A DNA stretch of 64,000 nt from an uncultured Clostridia bacterium. Its GTDB lineage: Bacteria; Bacillota; Clostridia; Saccharofermentanales; Saccharofermentanaceae. The DNA lies in contig CAMJPC010000002.1 of assembly GCA_946407705.1 (NCBI GenBank), positions 248,001 through 312,000 of the forward strand, given 5' to 3'. Shown in pieces: positions 34,411 to 41,332 of this stretch. Positions within the stretch are counted from its first letter, which is position 1. Every line of letters begins with the position of its first letter. The position numbers were made by a program, and so were the translations under genes. The notes under the pieces are model-generated. The model was not told the origin of the DNA and did no database searches. It saw only the letters and a list, made by a program, of their open reading frames with translations.

Positions 34411-34755
34411 TCACCTCTTTGTTATTATTCCCATGCTTCCTGTTATGGATGCGGCAAGTCCGACGTAATCGTTACATCTTCCCGATGCCTTTCCCCTTAA
34501 TTCAGCGCATGTTAAATACTTGTATTTTTCTTTGAACCGTCTCTCGAATTCCTCGATGTCTTTTTCGGTTCTTCCGGCTTCTCTGATGTATTGCTCAGCA
34601 GCCAGTACCGCACCGCATTTACCGCCTTCGGTTCTCGGGCGCGGAGCTTCGGTCTTGTTTGAATCATCACCGCAGCATAATGCATCGTAAACCGCCATTG
34701 CGCAGTTCATTCCGCTGCTGTGGTTATTTCTGGCTATCGTTTCGTAATCGATCAT
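34411..34755 (-). CDS. C-GCAxxG-C-C family (putative redox) protein
   Basis: I set the start at ATG 34755 (MIDYETIARNNHSSGMNCA); an in-frame TTG at 34767 is the alternative. The product is 114 residues. Cys positions follow the family pattern: NCAMAVYDAL near the N-terminus, GGKCGAVLAAEQYI in the centre (GETCGAVSGA in the usual consensus), then YLTCAELRG and RCNDYVGLAA. An extra CC pair follows the first helix. These proteins are thought to bind metal or undergo Cys redox, but their biochemical role is unproven. The minus-strand TATAAT at 34789-34794 is a plausible -10 box for this gene and the lipoprotein behind it. Confidence 0.8.
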   Translation of the reverse strand: MIDYETIARNNHSSGMNCAMAVYDALCCGDDSNKTEAPRPRTEGGKCGAVLAAEQYIREAGRTEKDIEEFERRFKEKYKYLTCAELRGKASGRCNDYVGLAASITGSMGIITKR

Positions 34756-34837
34756 ACTATTATTCAAATCACCATTTTACCCAACGCAATTATAGTGCTC
34801 GCGGAAATAAACTTTTAGGCAAAATAGACGCAAAACG

Positions 34838-35656
34838 TCAGATCTTGTAACGGCCGTTCTTGAAGACAGTCATCATCTCATTCGTAAGGCTGAGATTATC
34901 AGGCTGAAGCTCAATGTCTTCGGGCTTTACCCACTCTGCGTACTTGAGTTCTCCCTCATCCATGTGTATGGTTCCGTCACCGTCCGCCTCGCAGAAAAAT
35001 CCCACGAGAACGTCCTGTGCCATTCCCCATGGCTGTGACTTGTAATACCTGATGTTCTTGACTTTGACGCCGGTCTCTTCCATTACTTCGCGCGCTACGG
35101 TGTCTTCCAAAGTCTCTCCGATCTCAGTAAAACCCGCGACAAGAGCATTATGCGCAAAACCCGTTCTGTATCTTGTTATCAGTAGTTTTCCGTCTTTGAT
35201 GACGCCGACGATAACAGCGGGATTGATCCTCGGATAGATCACGTTTCCGCATTCGGGACAGCGTAGCGCCCTTTCTCTTTCATCAAGAGATAGTTTTGCG
35301 GAACACCTGCCGCAGAACACATTATCCGCATACCATCTCCAAAGATGATATGCAGTAAATGCTGCGAAAACCTCCTTGCCGGAAAACAGCTTCCTGACTT
35401 CCCTTACGGTGTAGTATTCAAAGCCTTCCGGAGGGTCTTCGACAGTCTTAGTGGAAAGGAAAAACTTCTCTTCACCGATCGCGAAAAGATAGATCGCGTC
35501 GCTTTTGTCAGCGCTTTTCGGGAATACGATTTTGTCATCTTCTTTGCCCAGAAGGATCTTTCCTTCAGAGTTAAAGACGAAGAGATGATCTTTGTCAGTT
35601 ATTTCGTGCGCGCGGTATGAGATGTTTATTCTGCTCGGGTAAATATCCTGGATCAT
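34838..35656 (-). CDS. nudC: NAD(+) diphosphatase (NudC-type Nudix hydrolase)
   Basis: 272 residues. The N-terminal Nudix-like domain is followed by a four-Cys zinc ribbon (FCGRCSAKLSLDERERALRCPECG) and NVIYPRINPAVIVGVI. The Nudix box is GFTEIGETLEDTVAREVMEETGV. The NudC signature SQPWPFP appears as SQPWGMAQDVLVGF, so the final aromatic part is altered. It is cytoplasmic and hydrolyses NADH/NAD or removes NAD caps from RNA. It is the last gene of a three-gene operon, with its start overlapping the previous stop by 4 nt. Confidence 0.92.
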   Translation of the reverse strand: MIQDIYPSRINISYRAHEITDKDHLFVFNSEGKILLGKEDDKIVFPKSADKSDAIYLFAIGEEKFFLSTKTVEDPPEGFEYYTVREVRKLFSGKEVFAAFTAYHLWRWYADNVFCGRCSAKLSLDERERALRCPECGNVIYPRINPAVIVGVIKDGKLLITRYRTGFAHNALVAGFTEIGETLEDTVAREVMEETGVKVKNIRYYKSQPWGMAQDVLVGFFCEADGDGTIHMDEGELKYAEWVKPEDIELQPDNLSLTNEMMTVFKNGRYKI

Positions 35657-36177
35657 GTGGCTGCCTGCTTCTTCTTTGCCTTTCTCTTGCTTGCGCCGTT
35701 CGACAATACCATTATCAGGATCACGAATACGTCAACGGCGGGAAGTATGATCAGACCGTATTTTACGACCTTGTTGTTTGCATAGAAAAGCGCTGCTAAC
35801 GAATCGCCTTTTGTCGTAACTCCGATAACCTCGTTATCTTCGGGATTAATGAATATGTTCAGATTGACATGCGTTTTTGAATCGACCAGTTCCTTGAGCT
35901 TATCCCTGTCGTTTGTGCCGAAAACAACATCCGCGTCGACCCAGAAAGTCCTGTTGTTAAAATCTTCTCCCGTCTTCATCAGGATCTTGCGTTTGATGCT
36001 GTAATACGTCATGCCCTTGTTCCTGTGTTTGGTAGATGTTGCACCGAGTTCAAAAGCAACCGCATCAATGTCCCTGACGACATCGATATCCGTCCCGAAC
36101 CTCGCATAACATGTAAACGCCATGAACGCCAGGCAGATGATGTTGACTATGACAAGACTGATGATGCCGCTCTTCAT
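35653..36177 (-). CDS. Hypothetical membrane protein with two terminal helices
   Basis: 174 residues. An N-terminal helix (GIISLVIVNIICLAFMAFTCY) and a C-terminal helix (YGLIILPAVDVFVILIMVL) flank a ~110-residue extracytoplasmic region with beta-strand character. The end is a Lys/Arg/Ala-rich tail. The family is not recognised. It overlaps both neighbours by 4 nt (ATGA type), so it is in the same operon as the Cys-rich protein before it and nudC after it. Confidence 0.7.
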   Translation of the reverse strand: MKSGIISLVIVNIICLAFMAFTCYARFGTDIDVVRDIDAVAFELGATSTKHRNKGMTYYSIKRKILMKTGEDFNNRTFWVDADVVFGTNDRDKLKELVDSKTHVNLNIFINPEDNEVIGVTTKGDSLAALFYANNKVVKYGLIILPAVDVFVILIMVLSNGASKRKAKKKQAAT

Positions 36178-36620
36178 GATTTGGATTCCTCATATGCCTC
36201 GCGGATCAGAGTTCTTTTCGAACCCTCATCCAAACTGTTCCACTTGGTATAAGTAACTTCAAAAGAATCTACAGTCGCTGCAGGCTCGGGACTGGGAACG
36301 GATTCGAGATCGTCTCCTCCGCACTTGATGCAGACCCTCTCAGGCTCCGTGAAATAAACGCTTGCTCCGTCAACCGGATCACATGCCAACCTGAACATAT
36401 GCTGTGCCCTCATGGTGCTCCTGTCGCCGGTCTCTTCTGCATAGAGCCTGCAGAATTCGTTATACGTATCGTTATTCAACAGTTCGACCATGCAGAACCT
36501 GTTGCCGGCTTCGTTTCTTCCGACAAGATAACCGTATCCGCCGAACTCAAGACAGAAAGATATCGTCTTGAATTCAGTCCTGCAATTCCTGCACTTCCTG
36601 ATGTCTCTTGTAAGTTTCAT
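36174..36620 (-). CDS. Hypothetical protein with paired CxxC motifs
   Basis: I chose ATG 36620 (MKLTRDIRKCRNCRTEF) with GGTGAGG nine nt upstream; a GTG at 36635 is the other option. The product is 148 residues. CRNCRTEF at the N-terminus and CIKCGGDDLESVPS at about 105 could form one zinc ribbon with a ~95-residue insert, which contains GYLVGRNEAGNRFCMVELLN. The last 40 residues are mixed helix. It is first in the operon leading to nudC. I do not recognise the family. Confidence 0.65.
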   Translation of the reverse strand: MKLTRDIRKCRNCRTEFKTISFCLEFGGYGYLVGRNEAGNRFCMVELLNNDTYNEFCRLYAEETGDRSTMRAQHMFRLACDPVDGASVYFTEPERVCIKCGGDDLESVPSPEPAATVDSFEVTYTKWNSLDEGSKRTLIREAYEESKS

Positions 36621-36690
36621 CACTCTGATCCTCACCGCATACCGCTATATACCGCTTTGCTTAACTAATAGAAAGTTTATCACAGTATGC

Positions 36691-36720
36691 AAAAAGAAAA
36701 GCTCCGGATTTCTCCGGAGC
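36691..36720 (-). terminator. Intrinsic terminator of the Lys/Ser-rich lipoprotein gene
   Basis: Perfect GCTCCGGA/TCCGGAGC stem (36701-36708 and 36713-36720), loop TTTC, followed on the minus strand by TTTTCTTTTT. It lies 28 nt after the stop codon of the gene at 36748. Confidence 0.92.
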
Positions 36721-36747
36721 CCTTATGTAAGTTAATCTTTTCGGGTA

Positions 36748-37860
36748 TTAGTGGCAAAAGCACATCTTGTGGCTCTTGTGGGAAGAGTGCTTCTTTGAAG
36801 AATGATGCTTGTAAGATGCCTTCTTGCTTGCTTTCTTAATGAGCTTAGCGAGGTTCTTGTATGCATTCTTCTTGGAATTCTTCTTTGAGCTCTTCTTGGA
36901 AGATGTCTTCTTGTAGTTCTTGTTATATTTCTTGGAAGATGACTTCTTGGATGTCTTCTTGGAATACTTCTTGGATGAAGAGTTCTTTGAATTCTTCTTT
37001 GAAGCTGTCTTCTTTGTTGTCTTCTTTGAGGTCTTATTGGAGTTCTTGCTTGAGGAAGGCTTCTTGGAATCCTTCTTTACGTTCTTCTTAGAATCCTTGG
37101 AGTCCTTCTTGGAATCATTCTTCTTTGAACCATGATCCTTGGAGCCATGATCCTTGCTGTCGTTCTTCTTTGAATCGTTCTTCTTTGAATCGTTCTTCTT
37201 TGAACCATGATCCTTGGAGCCGTGATCTTTGTTGTCATGCTTCTTTGAATCGTCCTTGGAACCATTCTTACCGGACTTGTCGTCTGACTTATCAGCGTTC
37301 TTCTTTGAACCGCCGTTGTCCTTGTCACCGGACTGATCGTCCTGGGTCTTAGGGTTGGGATTTACCTGGTCGGGATCGCTGTTGACCGGACCGGGATTGA
37401 AGAAAACGGGATCGCCTACGATGGAGATGGGCTCTGCAGGCTCATTGCCGTCATCGTTATTGCCAGGCTTGTTGGAAACTGTACTCTTGGAAGCCTTCTT
37501 AGCGGTCTTCTTCGTTGTCTTCTTTGTTGTCTTCTTGGAAGCCTTGACTACCTTTGCGCCCTTCTTTGCGCCGGAAGCCTGAGCTGCCTTAATTGTCTTA
37601 GGAACTGATGTCTCGGGAGTTGATTCTCCGTCCTCAGATTCCTGATCGTCTGATGCGATCTTTCTGGGAGCGAAAACTTCTTCCTCTTCGTCTTCTTCGT
37701 CTTCGTCCTCATATTCATCTTCTTCGGGTTCTGCTGTCTCGACTATCGACGAGGCAGCAGGTGTACTGCTAGCGTGCTTATTTGCGGCACAACCTGCAAG
37801 CGGAAGCGTGGATGCGAGCACCGCGCTTGTCGCTAAAAGAACCAAAAACTTTTTGTTCAT
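36748..37860 (-). CDS. Lys/Ser/Asp-rich low-complexity lipoprotein
   Basis: 370 residues. The lipoprotein signal ends LPLAGC (Cys24). An acidic stretch follows (EEDEYEDEDEEDEEEEV, about 45-62). A basic linker (KKTTKKTTKKTAKKASK) and a proline-containing segment (VGDPVFFNPGPVNSDPDQVN) come next. From about 180 there are repeats of KKNDSKDHGSK and KKTSSKKYSKK type. The last residues are SSHKSHKMCFCH. There is no folded domain in the last 190 residues. It is predicted to be a surface-attached, very basic, disordered tail that could bind wall teichoic acids, DNA or metal (His/Cys end). RBS GGAAGG precedes ATG 37860. Confidence 0.8.
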   Translation of the reverse strand: MNKKFLVLLATSAVLASTLPLAGCAANKHASSTPAASSIVETAEPEEDEYEDEDEEDEEEEVFAPRKIASDDQESEDGESTPETSVPKTIKAAQASGAKKGAKVVKASKKTTKKTTKKTAKKASKSTVSNKPGNNDDGNEPAEPISIVGDPVFFNPGPVNSDPDQVNPNPKTQDDQSGDKDNGGSKKNADKSDDKSGKNGSKDDSKKHDNKDHGSKDHGSKKNDSKKNDSKKNDSKDHGSKDHGSKKNDSKKDSKDSKKNVKKDSKKPSSSKNSNKTSKKTTKKTASKKNSKNSSSKKYSKKTSKKSSSKKYNKNYKKTSSKKSSKKNSKKNAYKNLAKLIKKASKKASYKHHSSKKHSSHKSHKMCFCH

Positions 37861-38007
37861 GTCGTTGACCTTCCTTTTTTGTAGTTGTCATTTGATCGAT
37901 GGCATGATTTAATCATTCGCCAATGCCAAATACCATGAACAATGAACGCCGCCTTTGTTGATTAATCGACACTTCAGGAAGGTTATGTTGTTTTACCGCG
38001 AAAAGAT

Positions 38008-38038
38008 CAAAAAACAGGAGCCGGATCTCTCCGGCTCC
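38008..38038 (-). terminator. Intrinsic terminator of the leucine-rich protein gene
   Basis: GGAGCCGG/CCGGCTCC stem (38017-38024 and 38031-38038), loop ATCTCT, followed on the minus strand by TGTTTTTTG. It lies 22 nt after the stop of the gene at 38061. Confidence 0.9.
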
Positions 38039-38060
38039 CGTGGTTTCTTTTCGAAGTCGA

Positions 38061-39764
38061 TTATTTGACTTTGATCGTGATTATTGCAACCTTAACATCA
38101 GATGCTCTGTAGGTGTCGTTACCTGTTGCAATGACCTTGACCTTGACTCTGTAGGTACCCTTCTTAAGCTTCTTCTTAATGGTTACCTTACCGTTCGTTC
38201 TGTTGATCGTGATCTTCTTGTTGCCTGATGCCTTGGCGTAGATATGTCCGCCTTCTCCCAAAGGGTTGAACGAGAGGACCTTGGATACTGTCAGATACTG
38301 GTTCTTCTTCTTGACCTTCTTCTTACTTACCTTTGCAACCTTGCCCTTCACGTTCATCTCATTATTCTTAAGGTAATTCGGAGTGAAGGCGGTGCCGGTC
38401 CAGTTATTGGCGTTGGCACTAGCGTACAATTCTTTGGTGATGTTGACCGTTTTGAGCTTCGCATCGTTTGCGAAATTCTTCTCACCGATCGACGTTACGC
38501 TGCTGGGGATCGTAACGCTTGTCAGTTTTTCGCAGTTTTCGAAAACCTCGCTGTCGATCTTCGTAACACCGTAAGGAAGAGTAATGCTTGTCAGACCGCT
38601 GTTGTAGAAAGCACCTAATCCGATGCTTGTAACACTGGCAGGGATCGTGATGCTGCTAAGCGATGTTGTTTGGCCAAAAGCAACCGGGCCGATGGTCTTT
38701 ACGCTTCCGGGCAGCTTAACGGTCGTAAGAAGAGCGCAGTAACGGAATGTCTCAGTTTTGATTTCCTTGATCTTTCCGAGTATCGTAATGCTTCTCAATC
38801 CGCTGTTGTAGAAAGCACCAGCTCCGATCGATGTAACACTTGCCGGTATTGATACTGACTGAAGATTTACGCAATATGCAAATGCCGCGGTTCCGATGGT
38901 CTTTACCGTTCTCGAGAATGAGATGGCGTATATGCTTGATCCTTCAAAAGCACCTGTTCCGATGGTCTTTATGCCCTTAAGGAGTCTGATCGAGCCGAGA
39001 TTTGTATCGAAGAAACAATAAGCTCCAATGGCTTTGATCCCCGGGTAGCACATGACGGACGAGAGGTTAGGACATTGTGCGAATGCATATGCACCCATCG
39101 AGGTTATGCCCTTCTTGATAAAGACAGACGTGATGCTGTTTCTGTATGAGTGCCACGGTACTCCCGCCGCTGATGATGCATTGGGCATTGCGCCCTTTCC
39201 GCTTATGGTAAGCCTGCCGCCGCCGAAGCTCCACTTGATCCTGCCCCATTTGCCGCTTGCCGCTTTTGCGGTAACGGTGCTCTTGGTTCCGTCGATCTTG
39301 CCTGTGGCGAATACTTCAGCGTCTTCACCGTTGTCATCATCCTCATCTTCAGCATCACCGGTTTCAGGCTCTGAAGGTTCGGTTGCTTCGGGTTCTTCCG
39401 TCTTATCCTCAGCAGTTTCCTTTGTCTCTTCAGTCTTGGATTCTGCAGGTTCCTTCTCTTCGGGCTTGGTCTCTGCGGGCTTTGTTGCAGCAGGTTCCTT
39501 TTCCTCGGGTTCAGTCTTTGCAGGTTCTGTTTCCGCAGGTTTTGTTTCTGCAGGTTTTGTCTCCGCAGGCTTTGTTGCCTTGGTTTCTTCTTCCTTGTGT
39601 TTTGCGGGCTTCTTCTCTGTCTCTTTCGCTTCTGTCTCAGCGGGTTCTTCCACGCCTGCTTCTTCAGGCTCGTAGTCGAATTCTTTCGCGAAAACGAGAG
39701 CCGGCATCATGCCGACAACGAGTGCCGCACTGACAAGGAATGCCATTGTCCGTTTAAATTTCAT
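38061..39764 (-). CDS. Secreted BspA-type leucine-rich repeat protein
   Basis: 567 residues. A signal peptide (MAFLVSAALVVGMMPALVFA) is followed by a long Lys/Glu/Thr/Pro-rich repeat region (about 30-150, KPAETKPAETEPAK type). BspA-type LRR_5 repeats follow (about 210-450; for example LTSVTIPSSVTSIGEKNFAN, SSITIPASVTSIGLGAFYN). The C-terminal domain of about 95 residues is a lysine-rich Ig-like fold (KVSKKKVKKKNQYLTVS, then GTYRVKVKVIATGN). No LPXTG or SLH domain is seen. It is expected at the cell surface or secreted as an adhesin-like protein. RBS GGAGGAGG precedes ATG 39764. Confidence 0.9.
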   Translation of the reverse strand: MKFKRTMAFLVSAALVVGMMPALVFAKEFDYEPEEAGVEEPAETEAKETEKKPAKHKEEETKATKPAETKPAETKPAETEPAKTEPEEKEPAATKPAETKPEEKEPAESKTEETKETAEDKTEEPEATEPSEPETGDAEDEDDDNGEDAEVFATGKIDGTKSTVTAKAASGKWGRIKWSFGGGRLTISGKGAMPNASSAAGVPWHSYRNSITSVFIKKGITSMGAYAFAQCPNLSSVMCYPGIKAIGAYCFFDTNLGSIRLLKGIKTIGTGAFEGSSIYAISFSRTVKTIGTAAFAYCVNLQSVSIPASVTSIGAGAFYNSGLRSITILGKIKEIKTETFRYCALLTTVKLPGSVKTIGPVAFGQTTSLSSITIPASVTSIGLGAFYNSGLTSITLPYGVTKIDSEVFENCEKLTSVTIPSSVTSIGEKNFANDAKLKTVNITKELYASANANNWTGTAFTPNYLKNNEMNVKGKVAKVSKKKVKKKNQYLTVSKVLSFNPLGEGGHIYAKASGNKKITINRTNGKVTIKKKLKKGTYRVKVKVIATGNDTYRASDVKVAIITIKVK

Positions 39765-39810
39765 ATAGTTCCTCCTCCCTAAACTATATATTCCATGTTG
39801 CGAATATTAT

Positions 39811-39836
39811 TAATTATACACGCCTGCGTATAATTA
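39811..39836 (-). promoter_or_regulatory. Inverted repeat with -10-like box before the leucine-rich protein gene
   Basis: Arms TAATTATAC and GTATAATTA (9 bp) are separated by 8 bases. On the minus strand the second arm reads GTATAATT, giving a TATAAT about 48 nt before the start codon of the gene at 39764. It could be a promoter with an overlapping operator. No matching -35 is obvious. Confidence 0.45.
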
Positions 39837-39913
39837 TGTGTAAAATTCTCGACCTGTGTTTTGTTCGTCTTCACCATGGATCAGTTATCTTCCGTGCATT
39901 TCCTGATAAGCAG

Positions 39914-39940
39914 CAAAAAGCTCCGGAGAGATCCGGAGCT
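39914..39940 (-). terminator. Intrinsic terminator of the double-glycine peptide gene
   Basis: Perfect 9-bp stem AGCTCCGGA/TCCGGAGCT, loop GAGA, followed on the minus strand by TTTTTGC. It begins nine nt after the stop codon at 39949. Confidence 0.92.
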
Positions 39941-39948
39941 CATGACGC

Positions 39949-40284
39949 TTAATAGAAGCTGCTGAAAAACGGGGCAATGTCAAAGGAAGCCCCCGTCTTC
40001 TCCAATGCAATATTGAACGCTTCGCGTCTTGAGATCTTTTCGCCGTGGTAGCTGTATTCGTTCTCGCCGCCGGAATTCGAGTAACAGAGAATGCCCGCAC
40101 CTGCCCAACCTTTGCAGACATTGGCCGTATAGTCGAGCCAATTGAACGTTACTCCCAAAAGCGAGTAAGACCTGTTCATCAAGCCTACGGCCTTGAGGAA
40201 CCGGCTGTCGTCAGCTGTCGCGCCGAAGTTGCCGCCCGATACAAGATCGAGCTCGTCCAGATCAAGTTGTTTTACACCGTTCAT
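39949..40284 (-). CDS. Double-glycine leader peptide (bacteriocin-like or secreted peptide precursor)
   Basis: I set the start at ATG 40284, with AAAGGAGA seven nt upstream. The product is 111 residues. The first 18, MNGVKQLDLDELDLVSGG, match the double-glycine leader pattern (hydrophobic/acidic spacing, ELDLVSGG) cleaved by C39-type transporters. The predicted mature part is about 93 residues. It has two Cys (NVCKGWAGAGILCYSN), a small Gly/Ala segment, a Tyr/Gly-rich middle, the segment EKISRREAFNIALEKTGASF, and a C-terminus ending APFFSSFY. It is monocistronic, with its own terminator at 39914-39940. No C39 peptidase transporter or immunity gene is visible in the window. Role unknown. Confidence 0.75.
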   Translation of the reverse strand: MNGVKQLDLDELDLVSGGNFGATADDSRFLKAVGLMNRSYSLLGVTFNWLDYTANVCKGWAGAGILCYSNSGGENEYSYHGEKISRREAFNIALEKTGASFDIAPFFSSFY

Positions 40285-40344
40285 GATCAAGTCTCCTTTC
40301 AACTTTATTTGCCACGTAATCCTGGTCATTACGTCAAAGACTGA

Positions 40345-40362
40345 TACGGCCATATGGCCGTA
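40345..40362. promoter_or_regulatory. 18-bp perfect palindrome upstream of the double-glycine peptide gene
   Basis: TACGGCCATATGGCCGTA is a perfect palindrome about 60 bp before the peptide start codon. CAAAG on the left and CTTTG on the right extend it imperfectly. It is the size and position of an operator for a dimeric regulator, or of a short leader hairpin. No regulator gene is adjacent, so this is a candidate site only. Confidence 0.5.
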
Positions 40363-40494
40363 CTTTGCCTGTTACCATTATCGTGGGCAAATGAAGATGA
40401 CCCAATCATTGATCAGGGCCGTTTTTGATGCTTAATCAACAGTGTAACAATGTTATGTTGCTTATTTTTCAAAGCTTCCGGGGGAACGGACAGT

Positions 40495-41022
40495 TTATTT
40501 CTTTGAATAGAATTCGGTCGAGGTCTTGTTCGACTGGATGAGGATGGAACTCTGATGGAATGTATCGATCAGCTCATCACAAGCCTTTCGTACGGCACCG
40601 ATGGAAGTATCGCTCAGATAGATGACAAGCGTGTATTCCCTGTAGATCTTATCACCGTCTTTCCAGCCGCCTTCAGCCTCCTCGATGGTGTATCCGCCGA
40701 AGTGTCTGAGGAGGATCTCCTCGGCTGCTTTTTTAGCTTCTTCCTTGGACAAAACCGGCTGGTTGGTATCCTTGTCGTTTGTTCCGACATAGAGAACGAA
40801 CTGGATGTCCTGTGCGTTCTCAAGGCTCTTAACTTCAAGATCCCTGACCCGCTTGGAAAGCTTGTTGTCCTGGGAGGCATTTAAACAGACCGCGATACCC
40901 AGAAGAATGATCGCAATGCTTGCAATAACCAGTGCTATGGACAGTATCAGGACTGATTTATTTGAAGACTTCTTTGCCTCATCAGTCCCGGTCTTTTTGT
41001 TCTCAGCCTCTGTATTTTCCAT
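40495..41022 (-). CDS. Hypothetical membrane-anchored protein, DUF3574-like
   Basis: 175 residues. A charged cytoplasmic start is followed by one transmembrane helix (VLILSIALVIASIAIILLGIAV) and a short heptad-like stretch. An alpha/beta domain then carries FVLYVGTNDKDTNQPVLSKE, LRHFGGYTIEEAEGGWKDGD and YREYTLVIYLSD, the arrangement seen in DUF3574-like proteins. RBS AAGGAGG precedes ATG 41022. It lies upstream of, and in the same orientation as, the peptide gene but 210 bp away. No enzyme motif is recognised. Confidence 0.7.
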   Translation of the reverse strand: MENTEAENKKTGTDEAKKSSNKSVLILSIALVIASIAIILLGIAVCLNASQDNKLSKRVRDLEVKSLENAQDIQFVLYVGTNDKDTNQPVLSKEEAKKAAEEILLRHFGGYTIEEAEGGWKDGDKIYREYTLVIYLSDTSIGAVRKACDELIDTFHQSSILIQSNKTSTEFYSKK

Positions 41023-41159
41023 GCTGTCAAGCCTCCTTATAGATCACCGCTTCAGACATATAACTGCTCAGACACGGTTATTATATCATTCGCGAAAACA
41101 ACGCGTTACCGGCTGAAAGGTTCCGTAATTCGGCAAACACTTTGGCTGATCTGAAGATG

Positions 41160-41330
41160 TTATTTGTTCTTCTCATTCTCTTCGGTCTTTTTCTTGATCT
41201 TGAGGAGAACAAAAAGCGAGACGATGCAAGTGATGTGGATCACGACAAGCGACAGTATGAGCAATGGCAGCAGAGAGGGCGCATTCGGACGGTCACCGGG
41301 AGCTGCCACATTGTAAAGGAACCACTCCAT
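41160..41330 (-). CDS. Small single-helix membrane protein (56 residues)
   Basis: ATG at 41330 with GAAGGAGG overlapping the end of the DUF885 gene and a stop at 41160-41162. The product starts MEWFLYNVAAPGDRPNAPS, continues with one hydrophobic helix (LLPLLILSLVVIHITCIVSL), and ends in a Lys/Glu-rich cytoplasmic tail (KIKKKTEENEKNK). The stop of the DUF885 gene lies two bases before its ATG, so translation is probably coupled. The family is not recognised. Confidence 0.65.
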   Translation of the reverse strand: MEWFLYNVAAPGDRPNAPSLLPLLILSLVVIHITCIVSLFVLLKIKKKTEENEKNK

Positions 41331-41332
41331 GC

